Below, piece by piece: positions 37,343 through 49,300 of a stretch of DNA of 64,000 bases. Each line of letters opens with the position of its first letter. Within the stretch, counting starts at the first letter, position 1. The position numbers and the translations under genes are program-made. Below the pieces are notes generated by a model, which did not search any database, was not told the DNA's origin, and worked only from the letters and a program-made list of their open reading frames with translations. Origin of the DNA: Rhipidocladum racemiflorum. Lineage: Eukaryota; Streptophyta; Magnoliopsida; Poales; Poaceae. Location of the stretch: positions 210,803 to 274,802 of the forward strand of contig JAYEVF010000054.1 of the NCBI GenBank assembly GCA_036346355.1, written 5' to 3'.

Positions 37343-38266
37343 TGATGAGGACATCACTACCATGGATACAGCCATGTCTACAAACCCAATTGAAATCAAC
37401 AATGTAATACAAGGGCCAATTACTCGAGCTCGCGCACGTCAATTCAATTGCCAGGTGAATGCGTTCCTCGGGTTGCATACAAATAATTTAATGAATGGAA
37501 TGCTATTTAATCCTTGTAATGATTTTATTGTCCTTAGGAACCAAGGAGAAGGACTCCCAAAAGTCAAGCATGAAGCCAATTCTTCCGGTGCACAACTTCA
37601 ACTCGGATTCGGCCTCCGGGACAGCACCAACTTAAAACGACCATAACTTTTGATCCACAAGGGTGTTTGAGGTCTATGATTACTGGTTTGAAAGGTTTCG
37701 ACGTCCTCTTTCCAGCGGATCCGGCCCCACCTCCAAATTCCTACCGAGTCAACGGGAATATGCAAAACAAGTTCGGTCATCTTTCCAAATCCGAGACAAA
37801 CTAGGAATACGAGTCCTATTCTGCCATGAATGTGTTTTGGACGCCCCAAGCATGGTTTTGGCCTCTTATTTCTCCTATATATAGCTAGGTAGTCCCCCAA
37901 AATAACTTGGGTTTTGGTTATTTGATAGTTTAGCCTTTTGCTACTATTTTGAGTCTTTTAGACGTGCTCAACGGCCGCCTAACAAGCTCCTTGTATCGAA
38001 ACCCCAACTTTTCAATACTTCATCTATATTTGCAATTTTAGATTGCTTTTGCCTTGTTCTTGCTTGTTCTTCGATTGCTTGCAGGAATTGATCTTCGTGA
38101 TCAGGTTGATCGTGCCCACGGCAAGGTCAATAACCCTCTGGAGTTGGTTTAGCGATTGCTAAGGCGCATCGTCGTTGTACGTTGTAGTCGGATCGTCAAA
38201 GTCGTCTCCACCCAAATCGAAGGTTATCATTCTCATCGAAAGATCGGGACACCCAGTGTTACATCA
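37343..38266 (+). repeat. 5' LTR of C2 (924 bp)
   Basis: It begins TGATGAGGACATCACT and ends CAGTGTTACATCA. It contains a TATA motif and the coding sequence of the pol C-terminus, which is only used in the 3' copy. The open frames inside it are copies of that pol tail. Confidence 0.97.
37876..37884 (+). promoter_or_regulatory. Probable TATA box of the C2 5' LTR
   Basis: TATATATAG in the middle of the LTR, downstream of the pol-tail homology, is suitably placed for initiation of the genomic transcript. Motif evidence only; the 3' LTR copy is near 44828. Confidence 0.6.
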
Positions 38267-39497
38267 AGTGGTATCAGAGCCAGGTTGATCGGTGAGAATA
38301 TCAGTGCCTTAGGTTAGTTTTTGATTTCTGTCCTAAATTGAAAACTACTCCACAAAAATTCAACCTTTAGTTTCAATCTGTTATTTTAGTGAGTTTTGTT
38401 AGGTTTTGATCCATTAGAGTCCATGTTTTAGTTGCTAATCTTTCCTTTCCTTCGCGTAGCTTCAATTCTTCAATTCTGTCCAGTTTGGTATTTCAAGCAT
38501 AACTTTCACATACGATCTCGAATTTTTGTGTTCTTGCACTCTATTGAAAGCTGAGGATATAAGCTTCAATTCCTTCCATAGTCAACCAATCAAAATCGGT
38601 GATCTTCCAACATTAATCTAGGCGACAAGTTTGCTGCCCTAGAAAAACATCAGTACACCTACCTTTGGGAACCAAATCATCCTTTGTGAACACTTTGATC
38701 CTATTTGAGACTAGCTTGTTAATATTGCTTAGGGCTGCTCTACTTGATACATTGCACAATCTTCAGTTATCATATCATCTTATCTTGTGACACCAAGTTA
38801 GGGATTCCAAAACTTTTTGTTCGTACTAGTGTTGGCCGAAAGTCACCAAAAGAGAGAAAAGAGAAAGAGCCAAAAGGCCGAAAACAAAAAAAGGCTAAAA
38901 AAAAAAAGGAAAAGAAAAAGAAAATTGTGGCCGGTCACACTACATTGAGCAAAACCCTAATTTGTGTTTGTTACTTTTAATATTGTGCAATTTATTAATT
39001 AGTAAGCAATCTTGTGCCCTTTTTACTTTCTCAAAGCAATAAGTTAGCGTCTCTCTACGACTTGTGCAATAGAGCTTTTGGTGCATCACTTATATTTTAT
39101 AGCTCATTCCTTAATTGCATAAGTGCCATCATCTTTGCGTGTGTGTTGCCTTCAAATTCACTTATATCCTTGAGATCGGCAACTAGGGCTTGTGAATTCT
39201 AGTTTGGATCATTACTTATCATTACAATAACTAGACTTATCAGATTGCATAGGAAATAAATATTGCCTATCCAAGCTCCACATCCAACCCCGTACTTTTG
39301 TTCGGTCCCTTGGCAATCGCTTTATCCAAGCTTCGGAGAACTTTTGACCACGCCAACGGCCGGCAACACCTGCTACATGGTAAGAACTTGTAAGAGCTTT
39401 GGTCATAGGCTTGAGTGTTGAGAGACTTGCCACCACCTCCTAGTAGTTGATAGGAACATTTTAATTGTGTTTTTTGTTTCCTTGTCTTCTACTAACC
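38267..39497 (+). other. C2 5' leader (untranslated region)
   Basis: This is non-coding sequence between the LTR and gag. It contains an A/G-rich tract (about 38845-38928) and no minisatellite. Its last 250 bp or so match the B leader; the remainder does not. I see no gene in it. Confidence 0.8.
38269..38281 (+). promoter_or_regulatory. Primer-binding site of C2 (initiator-Met tRNA)
   Basis: TGGTATCAGAGCC lies two bases after the 5' LTR and is complementary to the 3' end of plant initiator methionine tRNA. Confidence 0.95.
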
Positions 39498-40821
39498 ATG
39501 TCAGGTGACGAGATCGCTGCACCACTCTCCACGAACAAAGGGCATCATTGCTCACTTTGAGAGGATGACGAGGGAGACCACCGAGGGTCTTAGCGAGGAT
39601 GTACGACTCACTAATGAGCGTATGTCGATGCAAGAGGACCGTCTCAGATCCATCGAGGCCGCACAAGGGATTGCTAACACTACTCTTGCTACTATTTTGG
39701 CTAGACTTGATACTTTTGCAGCTGCTGCATCTGGGGCTTCCAATCCGCCACCGCGTCATCCAAACAACACTTCAGCTCCACGGGAGAGGCATCCAGCAGA
39801 CTTAGAAGAACAAAACGAAGAGAACCAATATGACGACACCACTGATTTGGAGGAAGACAACATCAATTACGACAATAATCGTGACCATCGTCGGCTACGC
39901 TTCAATCAGCAAGGTATGCGACGTGATCCTCCACGACCCAGGGAACGAGAACGAGATGATATTTTCCATAAGGTAAATTTCAATATGCCACCTTTCGAAG
40001 GTAAATATGATCCTGATGGTTACCTTAGTTGGGAATTACTTGTTGATCAAAAATTTGCATGCCATGATTTTCCTGAGAATAGAAGAGTTAGGGCTGCCAC
40101 TAGTGAATTCTCTGATTTTGCGTCTATTTGGTGGAGAGAACATTGTCGCTCTCATCCAAATAATATACCCACCACTTGGGAAGCATTAAAATTGCTAATG
40201 AGGCACAGATTTGTTCCTTCATACTATGGAAGAGATTTATTGAATAAATTGCAGCGCCTACACCAAGGTAAGAATTCAGTGGAAGAATATTACCAAGAAT
40301 TACAAATTGGCATGTTGCGTTGTGGCTTAATTGAGAATGAGGAAGCTTCTATGGCTCGTTTTCTAGGTGGGTTAAATCGAGAAATCCAGGAAATTCTAGA
40401 TTATAAGGATTATAATTCGATGACTCGTTTATTCCATCTTGCTTGTAAAGCTGAACGTGAAGTGCAGGGTCGATAATCGAGGGCAAAAGCTAACTTTTCT
40501 ACAGGACGAGCTACTACATGGGCACCGCACACCCTTGCTGCCCCATCCAGTCATACCACTACCCCGACCCCCTCCAATAACAAAATGACGCACTCCACTT
40601 CAAATTCAGCACCCCGATCAACGCCGACGAGGAGTGCCACACAAGCCCCTACCAAAAGCTCGTCAGCATCTGTCACCTCAACGGGACGCACAAAAGATAT
40701 TCAATGCCATCGCTGCAAGGGTTTTGGCCACATGATGAAGGAGTGTCCAAACAAGCGCGTGCTAATAACCCGCGAAGATGGCGAGTACGATTCTGCAAGT
40801 GATCTTGATGAAGAAACATAG
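39498..40821 (+). pseudogene. gag: C2 gag, broken
   Basis: I take ATG 39498 (MSGDE) as the start because B begins the same way. The frame meets TGA about 20 codons in, and a +1 shift follows near 39565, after which a long frame to 40476 carries the capsid domain (KYDPDGYLSWELLVDQKF, IWWREHC, EEYYQELQIGMLRCGL). A C-to-T change makes TAA at 40474-40476 where B has CAA. Past it, the Ser/Thr/Pro-rich linker and the CX2CX4HX4C knuckle (40705-40746) are readable, and another stop follows EETYALL-type sequence at about 40820. Gag would package the element RNA; this copy cannot make a full-length protein. Confidence 0.9.
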
Positions 40822-40869
40822 GCTTTGCTTGCGGAACATGAAAACGGGCGATCCAAACTAAAAACATTA

Positions 40870-41487
40870 AGAAGAGCACGTGAGCGCTGCTGATGCTGAT
40901 CAATATTTGAGTATTATTGCGCACCGTGTGCTTAGTGCTCAGATTGCCCGTGCGAGCCAAATCAACGCCACAATTTGTTTTACACTAAAGGCGTCGTCAA
41001 AGAAAGATCCATTCGAATAATCATTGATGGTGGGAGTTGCAATAATCTAGCAAGCATGGACATGGTGGAGAAGCTAGCACTATCCACTAGACCACACCCT
41101 CAGCCCTACTACATTCAATGGTTCAACAATAGCGGCAAGCTCAAGGTAACACGCCTGGTAAGAGTACATTTCGCTTTAGGTTCTTATCATGATTATGTTG
41201 ATTGCGATGTCGCATCTATGCAAGCATGCTCTATGTTATTAGGTAGACCTTGGCAATATGATAAGAATTGTTTACATCACGGTAGAACCAATCAATACTC
41301 TTTCATGCATAAAGAAAAGAAGATTGTGTTACATCCAATGTCGCCTGATGCCATTGTAAAAGATGAGATCGCTAGAGCTAGCAAAGAGAAAAATCGAGAG
41401 AGAACTAATAGTGAAAATCAGATTGTCGCAAAGGAGTTTGAACAAAATCAAAAGAAAGAATCTAACTCGGATGGTGAATCTTACTAG
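40870..41487 (+). pseudogene. pol: C2 protease region
   Basis: An open frame in phase with the aspartic protease contains IIIDGGSCNNLAS (active-site D-G-G-S at 41026-41037), then LARPHPQPY-like sequence, MLLGRPWQYDK and a lysine/glutamate-rich linker. Protease cleaves the Gag-Pol polyprotein. Upstream of 40975 the frame is disturbed relative to gag. It ends at a TAG (41485-41487) that lies two bases before a piece of satellite DNA. B continues here with about 30 residues that are missing from C2. Confidence 0.88.
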
Positions 41488-41488
41488 A

Positions 41489-41581
41489 GAAACATTCCTC
41501 CGCGACGAGTACTGTATGGTGCAAGGATTTTCACAAGAAAACGACGATAAGATGAGGCTGAGTGTCAATCAACCAGAATGG
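41489..41581 (+). repeat. 93-bp satellite fragment inside C2 pol
   Basis: From gaaacattcctccgcgac to caaccagaatgg this stretch matches the satellite segment found in every HOR unit (for example 15711-15801), in the same orientation as the surrounding array, with about one substitution and the acgacgataagatg variant that also occurs at 15763. It replaces roughly 85 bp of native pol linker present in B. The flanking bases (ttactag, tagttattct) are neither clean pol nor satellite. Confidence 0.93.
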
Positions 41582-43112
41582 TAGTTATTCTTGCTATGCT
41601 CTGGTTTGCAAACAAACTTTGTTTTCACTAGAGGAGATGTCTCTTTCTTTGCCTCCTTTCGTCGCTAACCTCTTGCAGGAATACACTGACATCTTTCCAA
41701 AGGACATCCCCTCAGGGCTGCCGCCAATTAGAGGGATTGAGCACCAAATTGACCTCATTCCAGGGGCATCCTTGCCCAACCGAGCGCCATACAGAACCAA
41801 CCCTGAAGAGACTAAAGAGATACAACGCCAAGTTCAAGAATTGCTTGATAAAGGGTACGTACGTGAATCTCTTAGTCCTTGTGCTGTTCCAGTCATTTTA
41901 GTACCTAAGAAAGATGGAACATGGCGTATGTGTGTGGATTGTAGAGCAATTAATAATATCACCATTAGATATCGCCATCCTATTCCTAGGTTAGACGATA
42001 TGCTTGATGAGTTAAGTGGCTCTACTATGTTCTCTAAAGTTGATTTGCGTAGTGGGTACCACCAGATTCGCATGAAGTTAGGAGATGAATGGAAAACAGC
42101 ATTTAAAACTAAGTTCGGTTTATATGAGTGGTTAGTCATACCGTTTGGATTAACTAATGCACCTAGCACTTTTATGCGATTGATGAACGAGGTTTTACGT
42201 GCTTTCATTGGAAAATTTGTGGTGGTTTACTTTGATGATATCTTGATCTACAGCAAATCTTTAGAAGACCATCTTGAACATTTACGTGTTGTTTTTAATG
42301 CTTTACGCGATGCACGTTTATTTGGTAACCTTGATAAGTGCACCTTTTGCACGGATCGAGTCTCTTTTCTTGGCTATGTTGTTACTCCACAGGGAATTGA
42401 AGTTGATCAAGCCAAGGTTGAAGCGATACAGAGTTGGCCGACTCCTAACACGGTCACACAGGTGCGGAGTTTCCTAGGACTTGCTGGATTCTATCGTCGT
42501 TTTGTGAAGGACTTCAGCACAATCGCCGCACCTTTGAATGAACTCACCAAGAAGGGTGTGCCTTTTGTTTGGGGCAAGTCACAGGAAGATGCCTTCAATG
42601 TTCTGAAAGCTAAGTTAACACATGCACCTTTACTCCAACTTCCAAACTTTTCTAAGACTTTTGAACTAGAATGTGATGCTAGTGGAATTGGTTTGGGTGG
42701 TGTTCTGTTACAAGAAGGAAAACCTGTTGCTTATTTTAGTGAGAAGTTGAGTGGGCCTAGTTTGAACTATTCTACGTATGATAAAGAGTTATATGCGCTA
42801 GTTCGAACTTTAGAAACATGGCAACATTATTTATGGCCCAAGGAATTTGTTATACATTCTGATCATGAATCGTTAAAACATATTAGAAGTCAAGCTAAAC
42901 TGAACCGTAGACATGCAAAGTGGGTTGAATTCATTGAGTCATTTCCTTATGTCATCAAACACAAAAAGGGAAAGGATAATGTCATTGCTGATGCCTTGTC
43001 TAGGAGATATACCATGCTCTCACAACTTGACTTCAAAATTTTTGGTTTGGAAACGATTAAAGAGCAATATGTGCATGATAATGATTTTAAAGATGTGTTG
43101 CTCAATTTTAAA
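41582..43112 (+). pseudogene. pol: C2 reverse transcriptase and RNase H
   Basis: A long open frame resumes with CYALVCKQTLFSLEEMSL just after the satellite piece. It carries RT motifs in order (VPKKDGTWRMCVDCRAIN, KVDLRSGYHQIRM, FGLTNAPSTFMRLMN, active site YFDD at 42228-42239, LGYVVTPQGIEVD), the connection domain (FLGLAGFYRRFVKDFS) and RNase H (FELECDASG with DASG at 42675-42686, DKELYALV, HSDHESLKH, DALSRR). RT and RNase H copy the element RNA into DNA. This domain looks intact. The frame is lost near 43112, where GAGGGAAAAAC in B is GAGGAAAAAC here (one G missing), just before integrase. Confidence 0.93.
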
Positions 43113-44598
43113 GAGGAAAAACATGGAACAAATTTGTCCTCAATAATGGGTTTGTGTTTAGAGCAAACAAACTATGCATTCCAGCTAGTTCTGTTCGTTT
43201 GTTATTGCTACAGGAAGCGCATGGAGGAGGGTTGATGGGACACTTTGGTGTGAAGAAGACGGAGGACATACTCGCTAGCCATTTCTTTTGGCCCAAGATG
43301 AGACGAGACGTGGAACGTTTCATCGCTCGCTGCTCTACATGTCAAAAAGCTAAGTCACGACTTAATCCACATGGTTTATACATGCCTCTGCCTGTTCCTA
43401 GCGTGCCTTGGGAAGACATTTCTATGGACTTTGTTTTAGTACTTACTAGAAAAAAGAGGAGGGATAGTATCTTTGTTGTTGTGGATAGATTTTCTAAGAT
43501 GGCACACTTTATTCCTTGTCACAAAAGCGATGATGCTACCAACATTGCCGATTTATTCTTTCGTGAAATTGTTCGCTTGCATGGTGTGCCAAACACAATA
43601 GTTTCAGATCGAGACACAAAATTTTTAAGCCACTTTTGGAGAACTTTGTGGGCTAAATTGGGGACTAAACTTTTATTTTCTACTACTTGTCATCCCCAAA
43701 CTGATGGACAAACTGAGGTCGTTAATCGAACTTTATCTACCATGCTTAGGGCTGTTTTGAAAAAGAACATTAAATTGTGGGAAGAATGCTTGCCTCATAT
43801 TGAGTTTGCTTATAATCGTTCTATGCATTCTACTACTAAGATGTGTCCTTTTGAGATTGTATATGGATTTGTACCTCATGCTCCAATTGATTTGTTACCT
43901 CTTCCATCTTCGGAGAAATTGAATTTTGATGCTAAACAACGTGCTGATTTGATTATGAAAATGCATGAGACAACTAAAGAAAACATAGAGCGCATGAATG
44001 CTAAATATAAACTTGCTGGTAGTAAGGGAAGGAAGCATGTAACTTTTGAACCTGGGGATTTAGTTTGGTTGCATTTGCGAAAAGATCGATTCCCAGAATT
44101 AAGAAAATCTAAGTTGATGCCGCGAGCAGATGGTCCTTTCAAAGTATTGGCAAAGATTAATGATAATGCATATAAGCTTGAATTGCCTGCAGATTTTGGG
44201 GTTAGTCCCACATTCAACATTGCCGATTTGAAACCATACATGGGAGAAGATGATGAGCTTGAGTCGAGGACGACTCAAATGCAAGAAGGGGAGGATGATG
44301 AGGACATCACTACCATGGATACGGCCATGTCTACAAACCCAATTGAAATCAACAATGTAATACAAGGGCCAATTACTCGAGCTCGCGCCGCCAATTCAAT
44401 TGCCAGGTGAATGCGTTCCTCGGGTTGCATACAAATAATTTATTGAATGGAATGCTATTTAATCCTTGTAATGATTTTATTGTCCTTAGGAACCAAGGAG
44501 AAGGACTCCCAAAAGTCAAGCATGAAGCCAATTCTTCCGGTGCACAACTTCAACTCGGATTCGGCCTCCGGGACAGCACCAACTTAAAACGACCATAA
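43113..44598 (+). pseudogene. pol: C2 integrase with CR-like C-terminus
   Basis: In the frame after the 1-bp deletion: an HHCC zinc region (HGGGLMGHFG to CSTCQKAK), then the catalytic triad D (43427-43429), D (43607-43609) and E (43715-43717) with exact D-x35-E spacing, a GPF module (ADGPFKVL) and the C-terminal ESRTTQMQEGEDDED leading into GPITRARA. Integrase inserts the cDNA; the CR-like tail of CRM integrases is implicated in centromere targeting. In the 3' LTR a second 1-bp loss near 44386 shifts the tail, so this frame stops at 44410 and the normal tail (NAFLGLHTNN onward) lies in another frame to 44598. A 3-bp in-frame loss is visible near 43440. Confidence 0.93.
44283..44295 (+). other. 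Polypurine tract of C2
   Basis: aagaaggggagga lies directly before the 3' LTR and inside the integrase reading frame. Confidence 0.9.
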
Positions 44599-45218
44599 CT
44601 TTTGATCCACAAGGGTGTTTGAGGTCTATGAGTACTGGTTTGAAAGGTTTCGACGTCCTCTTTCCAACGGATCCGGCCCCACCTCCAAATTCCTACCGAG
44701 TCAACGGGAATATGCAAAACAAGTTCGGTCATCTTTCCAAATCCGAGACAAACTAGGAATACGAGTCCTATTCTGCCATGAATGTGTTTTGGACGCCCCA
44801 AGCATGGTTTTGGCCTCTTATTTCTCCTATATATAGCTAGGTAGTCCCCCAAAATAACTTGGGTTTTGGTTATTTGATAGTTTAGCCTTTTGCTACTATT
44901 TTGAGTCTTTTAGACGTGCTCAACGGCCGCCTAACAAGCTCCTTGTATCGAAACCCCAACTTTTCAATACTTCATCTATATTTGCAATTTTAGATTGCTT
45001 TTGCCTTGTTCTTGCTTGTTCTTCGATTGCTTGCAGGAATTGATCTTCGTGATCAGGTTGATCGTGCCCACGGCAAGGTCAATAACCCTCTGGAGTTGGT
45101 TTAGCGATTGCTAAGGCGCATCATCGTTGTACGTTGTAGTCGGATCGTCAAAGTCGTCTCCACCCAAATCGAAGGTTATCATTCTCATCGAAAGATCGGG
45201 ACACCCAGTGTTACATCA
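44296..45218 (+). repeat. 3' LTR of C2 (923 bp)
   Basis: This is the partner of 37343-38266, with about six substitutions and one 1-bp deletion (in the pol-tail part, near 44386). It has the same TG...CA ends and is followed by the ctcgg duplication. Confidence 0.97.
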
Positions 45219-45223
45219 CTCGG
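45219..45223. repeat. Target-site duplication of C2, right copy (ctcgg)
   Basis: This matches 37338-37342; satellite continues from it in phase with the left side. Confidence 0.97.
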
Positions 45224-46399
45224 TGTCAAACTCCCCGAATGGGCTTCATATACGACGACCCAGCCCGTTTCAGCAAGCATTTCGAGTACGACCGGCTCGA
45301 AGCGAAACATTCATGCACATTGGGTCCCTAATGGTAATGTGAACTACATGCGTACTAGAATGGTGCAAAAAACAAAACATTGTTCCAAACATGCCGAATG
45401 AACTTCATATATGCCCAAGCACATTTCGCATGCTTTGAATCTTTACCAGTCGTGGTGAAACATTCCTCCGCGACGAGTACTGTATGATGCAAGGATTTTC
45501 ACAAGAAAACGACGCATAAGATGAAGCTGAGTGTCAATCAACCAGAATGGACTTCATGTCTGCCTAGCTCATTTTAGCAAGCCATTTGGGCTCATCCGTG
45601 TGGGTGCGAAACCTACACGACAAATGGTACTACAAGTCACGTTCGTACCAGAACGAGAGCGAAAAGAAAGCTTGCGGCAGACACCCGAATAAGCGTTCAT
45701 GTGTGCCTAAGCTCATTTCGCATGCATTTCTGTTGCATCCGGTCGGTGCAAAACATTTCTCCGCGATAGGTGCCAACGGGTACTGCAAGCCGCGTCGCGT
45801 ATCAAAACGATGCACGGAAGGAAAATGTAGGCCAAACTGCGCTGGTGGACTTTCCATGCATTGCTGCTACAGTTCTTCATTCGCTTTGAATACGTCCGAG
45901 TGAGTGTGGAAACGATGCACGAAAAGGAAAATTGGTGTCAAACTCCCGAATGGACTTCATATATGCCCTATCCCATTTCCACAAGCATTTCGAGTATCGT
46001 CCGAGTCGATGCGAAATATTAATGCACGATGGGTCCCTAATGGTACAGTAAACTACACGCTGCACCAAAAGCGGTGCACGAAACGAAACTTCGTTCCAAT
46101 CGTGTCGAATGAACTTCATATTTGCCCAAGCACATTCCGCATGCATTTCGAGTCCGGTCCGAGTTGTTGTGAAACATTTCTCCTCGATGAGCACGAACGA
46201 ATACAACAAGCGGCGCCCGTTCGAAAACGTTGCACGAGATGAAACTGAGTGCCAAACACATCGAGTGGAATTCATATGCGCTCCCACTCATTTCGGCATG
46301 TGTTGTGACTCATTTAGGCATGCATTGCGAATCCGTCCGAGTCGCCGTGAAATATTCCACAACGACGAGTTCCTAAGCTGAAAAAATCGAAAGCGATGC

Positions 46400-49300
46400 A
46401 CGAAACGAAACTGAGTGCCAAACACCCAGAATTAACTTACGATGTTAAGCAGCGTTTCATCTCAGTTCTGCACTCATTTTGAATACGTCCGAGTGAGTGC
46501 GAAACATCCCTCCGCGACGGGTCACAAGGGGTACTGCAAGCTGCGTCCGAATGAAAACGATGCACTAAACGAAACTCGTGTCAAACTCCCGAATGGGCTT
46601 CATATACGATTTACCCAGCCCGCTTTCAGCAAGCATTTCGAGTACGACCGGCTCGAAGCGAAACATTCATGCACATTTGGTCCCTAATGGTAATGTGAAC
46701 TACATGCGTACTAGAATGGTGCAAAAAACAAAACATTGTTCCAAACATGCCGAATGAACTTCATATATGCCCAAGCACATTTCGCATGCGTTTTGAATCT
46801 TTACCAGTCGTGTGAAACATTCCTCCGCGACGAGTACTGTATGGTGCAAGGATTCTCACAAGAAAACGACGCATAAGATGAAGCTGAGTGTCAATCAACC
46901 AGAATGGACTTCATGTCTGCCTAGCTCATTTGAGCAAGCCATTTGGGCTCATCCGTGTGGGTGCGAAACCTACACGACAAATGGTACTACAAGTCACGTT
47001 CGTACCAGAACGAACGAAAAGAAAGCTTGCGGCAGACACCCGAATAAGCGCTCATGTGTGCCTAAGCTCATTTCGGCATGCATTTCTGTTGCATCCGGGT
47101 CGGTGCAAAACATTTCTCCGCGATAGGTGCCAACGGGTACTGCAAGCTGCGTGCGTATCAAAACGATGCACGGAAGGAAAATGTAGGCCAAACTGCGCGG
47201 GTGGACTTTCCATGGATTGCTGCTACAGTTCTTCATTCGTTTCGAATACGTCCGAGTGAGTGTGGAAACATCGCTCCGCGACGGGTCGCAAGCTGTTCTG
47301 CAAGCTGCGTCTGGACGGAAACGATGCACGAAAGGAAAATTGGTGTCAAACTCCCCGAATGGACTTCATATATGCCCTATCCCATTTCCACAAGCATTTC
47401 GAGTGCGTCCGAGTCGATGCGAAATATTAATGCACGATGCGTCCCTAATGGTACAGTAAACTACACGCGTACCAAAACGGTGCACGAAACGAAACTTCGT
47501 TCCAATCGTGCCGAATTAACTTCATATTTGCCCAAGCACATTCCGGCATGCATTTCGAGTCCGTACGAGTTGTTGTGAAACATTTCTCCTCGATGAGCAC
47601 AAACGAATACAACAAGCGGCGCCCGTTCGAAAACGTTGCACGAGATGAAACTGAGTGCCAAACACATCGAGGGGAATTCATATGCGCTCCCACTCATTTC
47701 GGCATGTGTTGTGACTCATTTAGGCATGCATTGCGAATCCGTCCGAGTCGCCGTGAAATATTCCACAACGACGAGTTCCTAAGCTGAAAAAATCGAAAGC
47801 GATGCACGAAACGAAACTGAGTGCCAAACACCCAGAATTAACTTACGATGTTCGCTTGTGCGTTTCAGCACAGTTCTGCACTCATTTTGAATACGTCCGA
47901 GTAAGTGCGAAACATCCCTCCGCGACGGGTCACAAGGGGTACTGCAAGCTGCGTCCGAAAGAAAACGATGCACGAAACGAAACTTGGTGTCAAACTCCCT
48001 GAATGGGCTTCATATACGACGACCCAGCCCGTTTCAGCAAGCATTTCGAGTACGACCGGCTCGAAGCGAAACATTCATGCACATTGGGTCCCTAATGGTA
48101 ATGTGAACTACATGCGTACTAGAATGGTGCAAAAAACAAAACATTGTTCCAAACATGCCGAATGAACTTCATATATGCCCAAGCACATTTCGCATGCTTT
48201 GAATCTTTACCAGTCGTGTGAAACATTCCTCCGCGACGAGTACTGTATGGTGCAAGGATTTTCACAAGAAAACGACGCATAAGATGAAGCTGAGTGTCAA
48301 TCAACCAGAATGGACTTCATGTCTGCCTAGCTCATTTTAGCAAGCCATTTGGGCTCATCCGTGTGGGTGCGAAACCTACACGACAAATGGTACTACAAGT
48401 CACGTTCGTACCAGAACGAGAACGAAAAGAAAGCTTGCGGCAGACACCCCGAATAGCGTTCATGTGTGCCTAAGCTCATTTCGGCATGCATTTCTGTTGC
48501 ATCCGGGTCGGTGCAAAACATTTTTCCGCGATAGGTGCCAACGGGTACTGCAAGCTGCGTGCGTATCAAAACGATGCACGGAAGGAAAATGTAGGCCAAA
48601 CTGCGCGGGTGGACTTTCCATGCATTGCTGCTACAGTTCTTCATTCGTTTCGAATACGTCCGAGTGAGTGTGGAAACATCGCTCCGCGACGGGTCGCAAG
48701 CTGTTCTGCAAGCTGCGTCCGGACGGAAACGATGCACGAAAGGAAAATTGGTGTCAAACTCCCCGAATGGACTTCATATATGCCCTATCCCATTTCCACA
48801 AGCATTTCGAGTGCGTCCGAGTCGATGCGAAATATTAATGCACGATGGGTCCCTAATGGTACAGTAAACTACACGCGTACCAAAACGGTGCACGAAACGA
48901 AACTTCGTTCCAATCGTGCCGAATTAACTTCATATTTGCCCAAGCACATTCCGGCATGCATTTCGAGTCCGTACGAGTTGTTGTGAAACATTTCTCCTCG
49001 ATGAGCACAAACGAATACAACAAGCGGCGCCCGTTCGAAAACGTTGCACGAGATGAAACTGAGTGCCAAACACATCGAGTGGAATTCATATGCGCTCCCA
49101 CTCATTTCGGCATGTGTTGTGACTCATTTAGGCATGCATTGCGAATCCGTCCGAGTCGCCGTGAAATATTCCACAACGACGAGTTCCTAAGCTGAAAAAA
49201 TCGAAAGCGATGCACGAAACGAAACTGAGTGCCAAACACCCAGAATTAACTTACGATGTTAAACGTGCGCTTTCAGCACAGTTCTGCACTCATTTTGAAT

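Larger units (their letters stand above)
37343..45218 (+). mobile_element. Complete CRM-like retrotransposon C2 inserted in satellite
   Basis: This 7,876-bp element has LTRs of 924 and 923 bp, an initiator-Met primer site, a 1.2-kb leader, gag, pol, a polypurine tract and a 5-bp target duplication inside the fourth monomer of a HOR unit. The LTRs differ by about six substitutions and one 1-bp indel (about 0.65%), so the insertion is young: about 0.25 million years at the commonly used grass rate of 1.3e-8 per site per year. Gag and pol are interrupted by stops and frameshifts, and a 93-bp satellite piece sits between protease and RT. Pol is close to that of B, but the leader is different. Confidence 0.97.

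Noticed and set aside
37663..37884. Open frames inside the C2 LTRs (also 44615-44836)
   Set aside because: They occur identically in both LTRs, lie after the pol stop and overlap the promoter region. There is no sign of an encoded protein.
38845..38928. Purine-rich tract in the C2 leader as a second polypurine primer
   Set aside because: It contains many interruptions and is far from the 3' LTR. The clean tract at 44283-44295 is correctly placed. An internal priming role cannot be shown from sequence.
41562..41640. Novel N-terminus of C2 pol (open frame starting in the satellite fragment)
   Set aside because: The apparent start is supplied by captured satellite DNA, while the homologous element B has ordinary linker sequence here. 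It is a by-product of the insertion.
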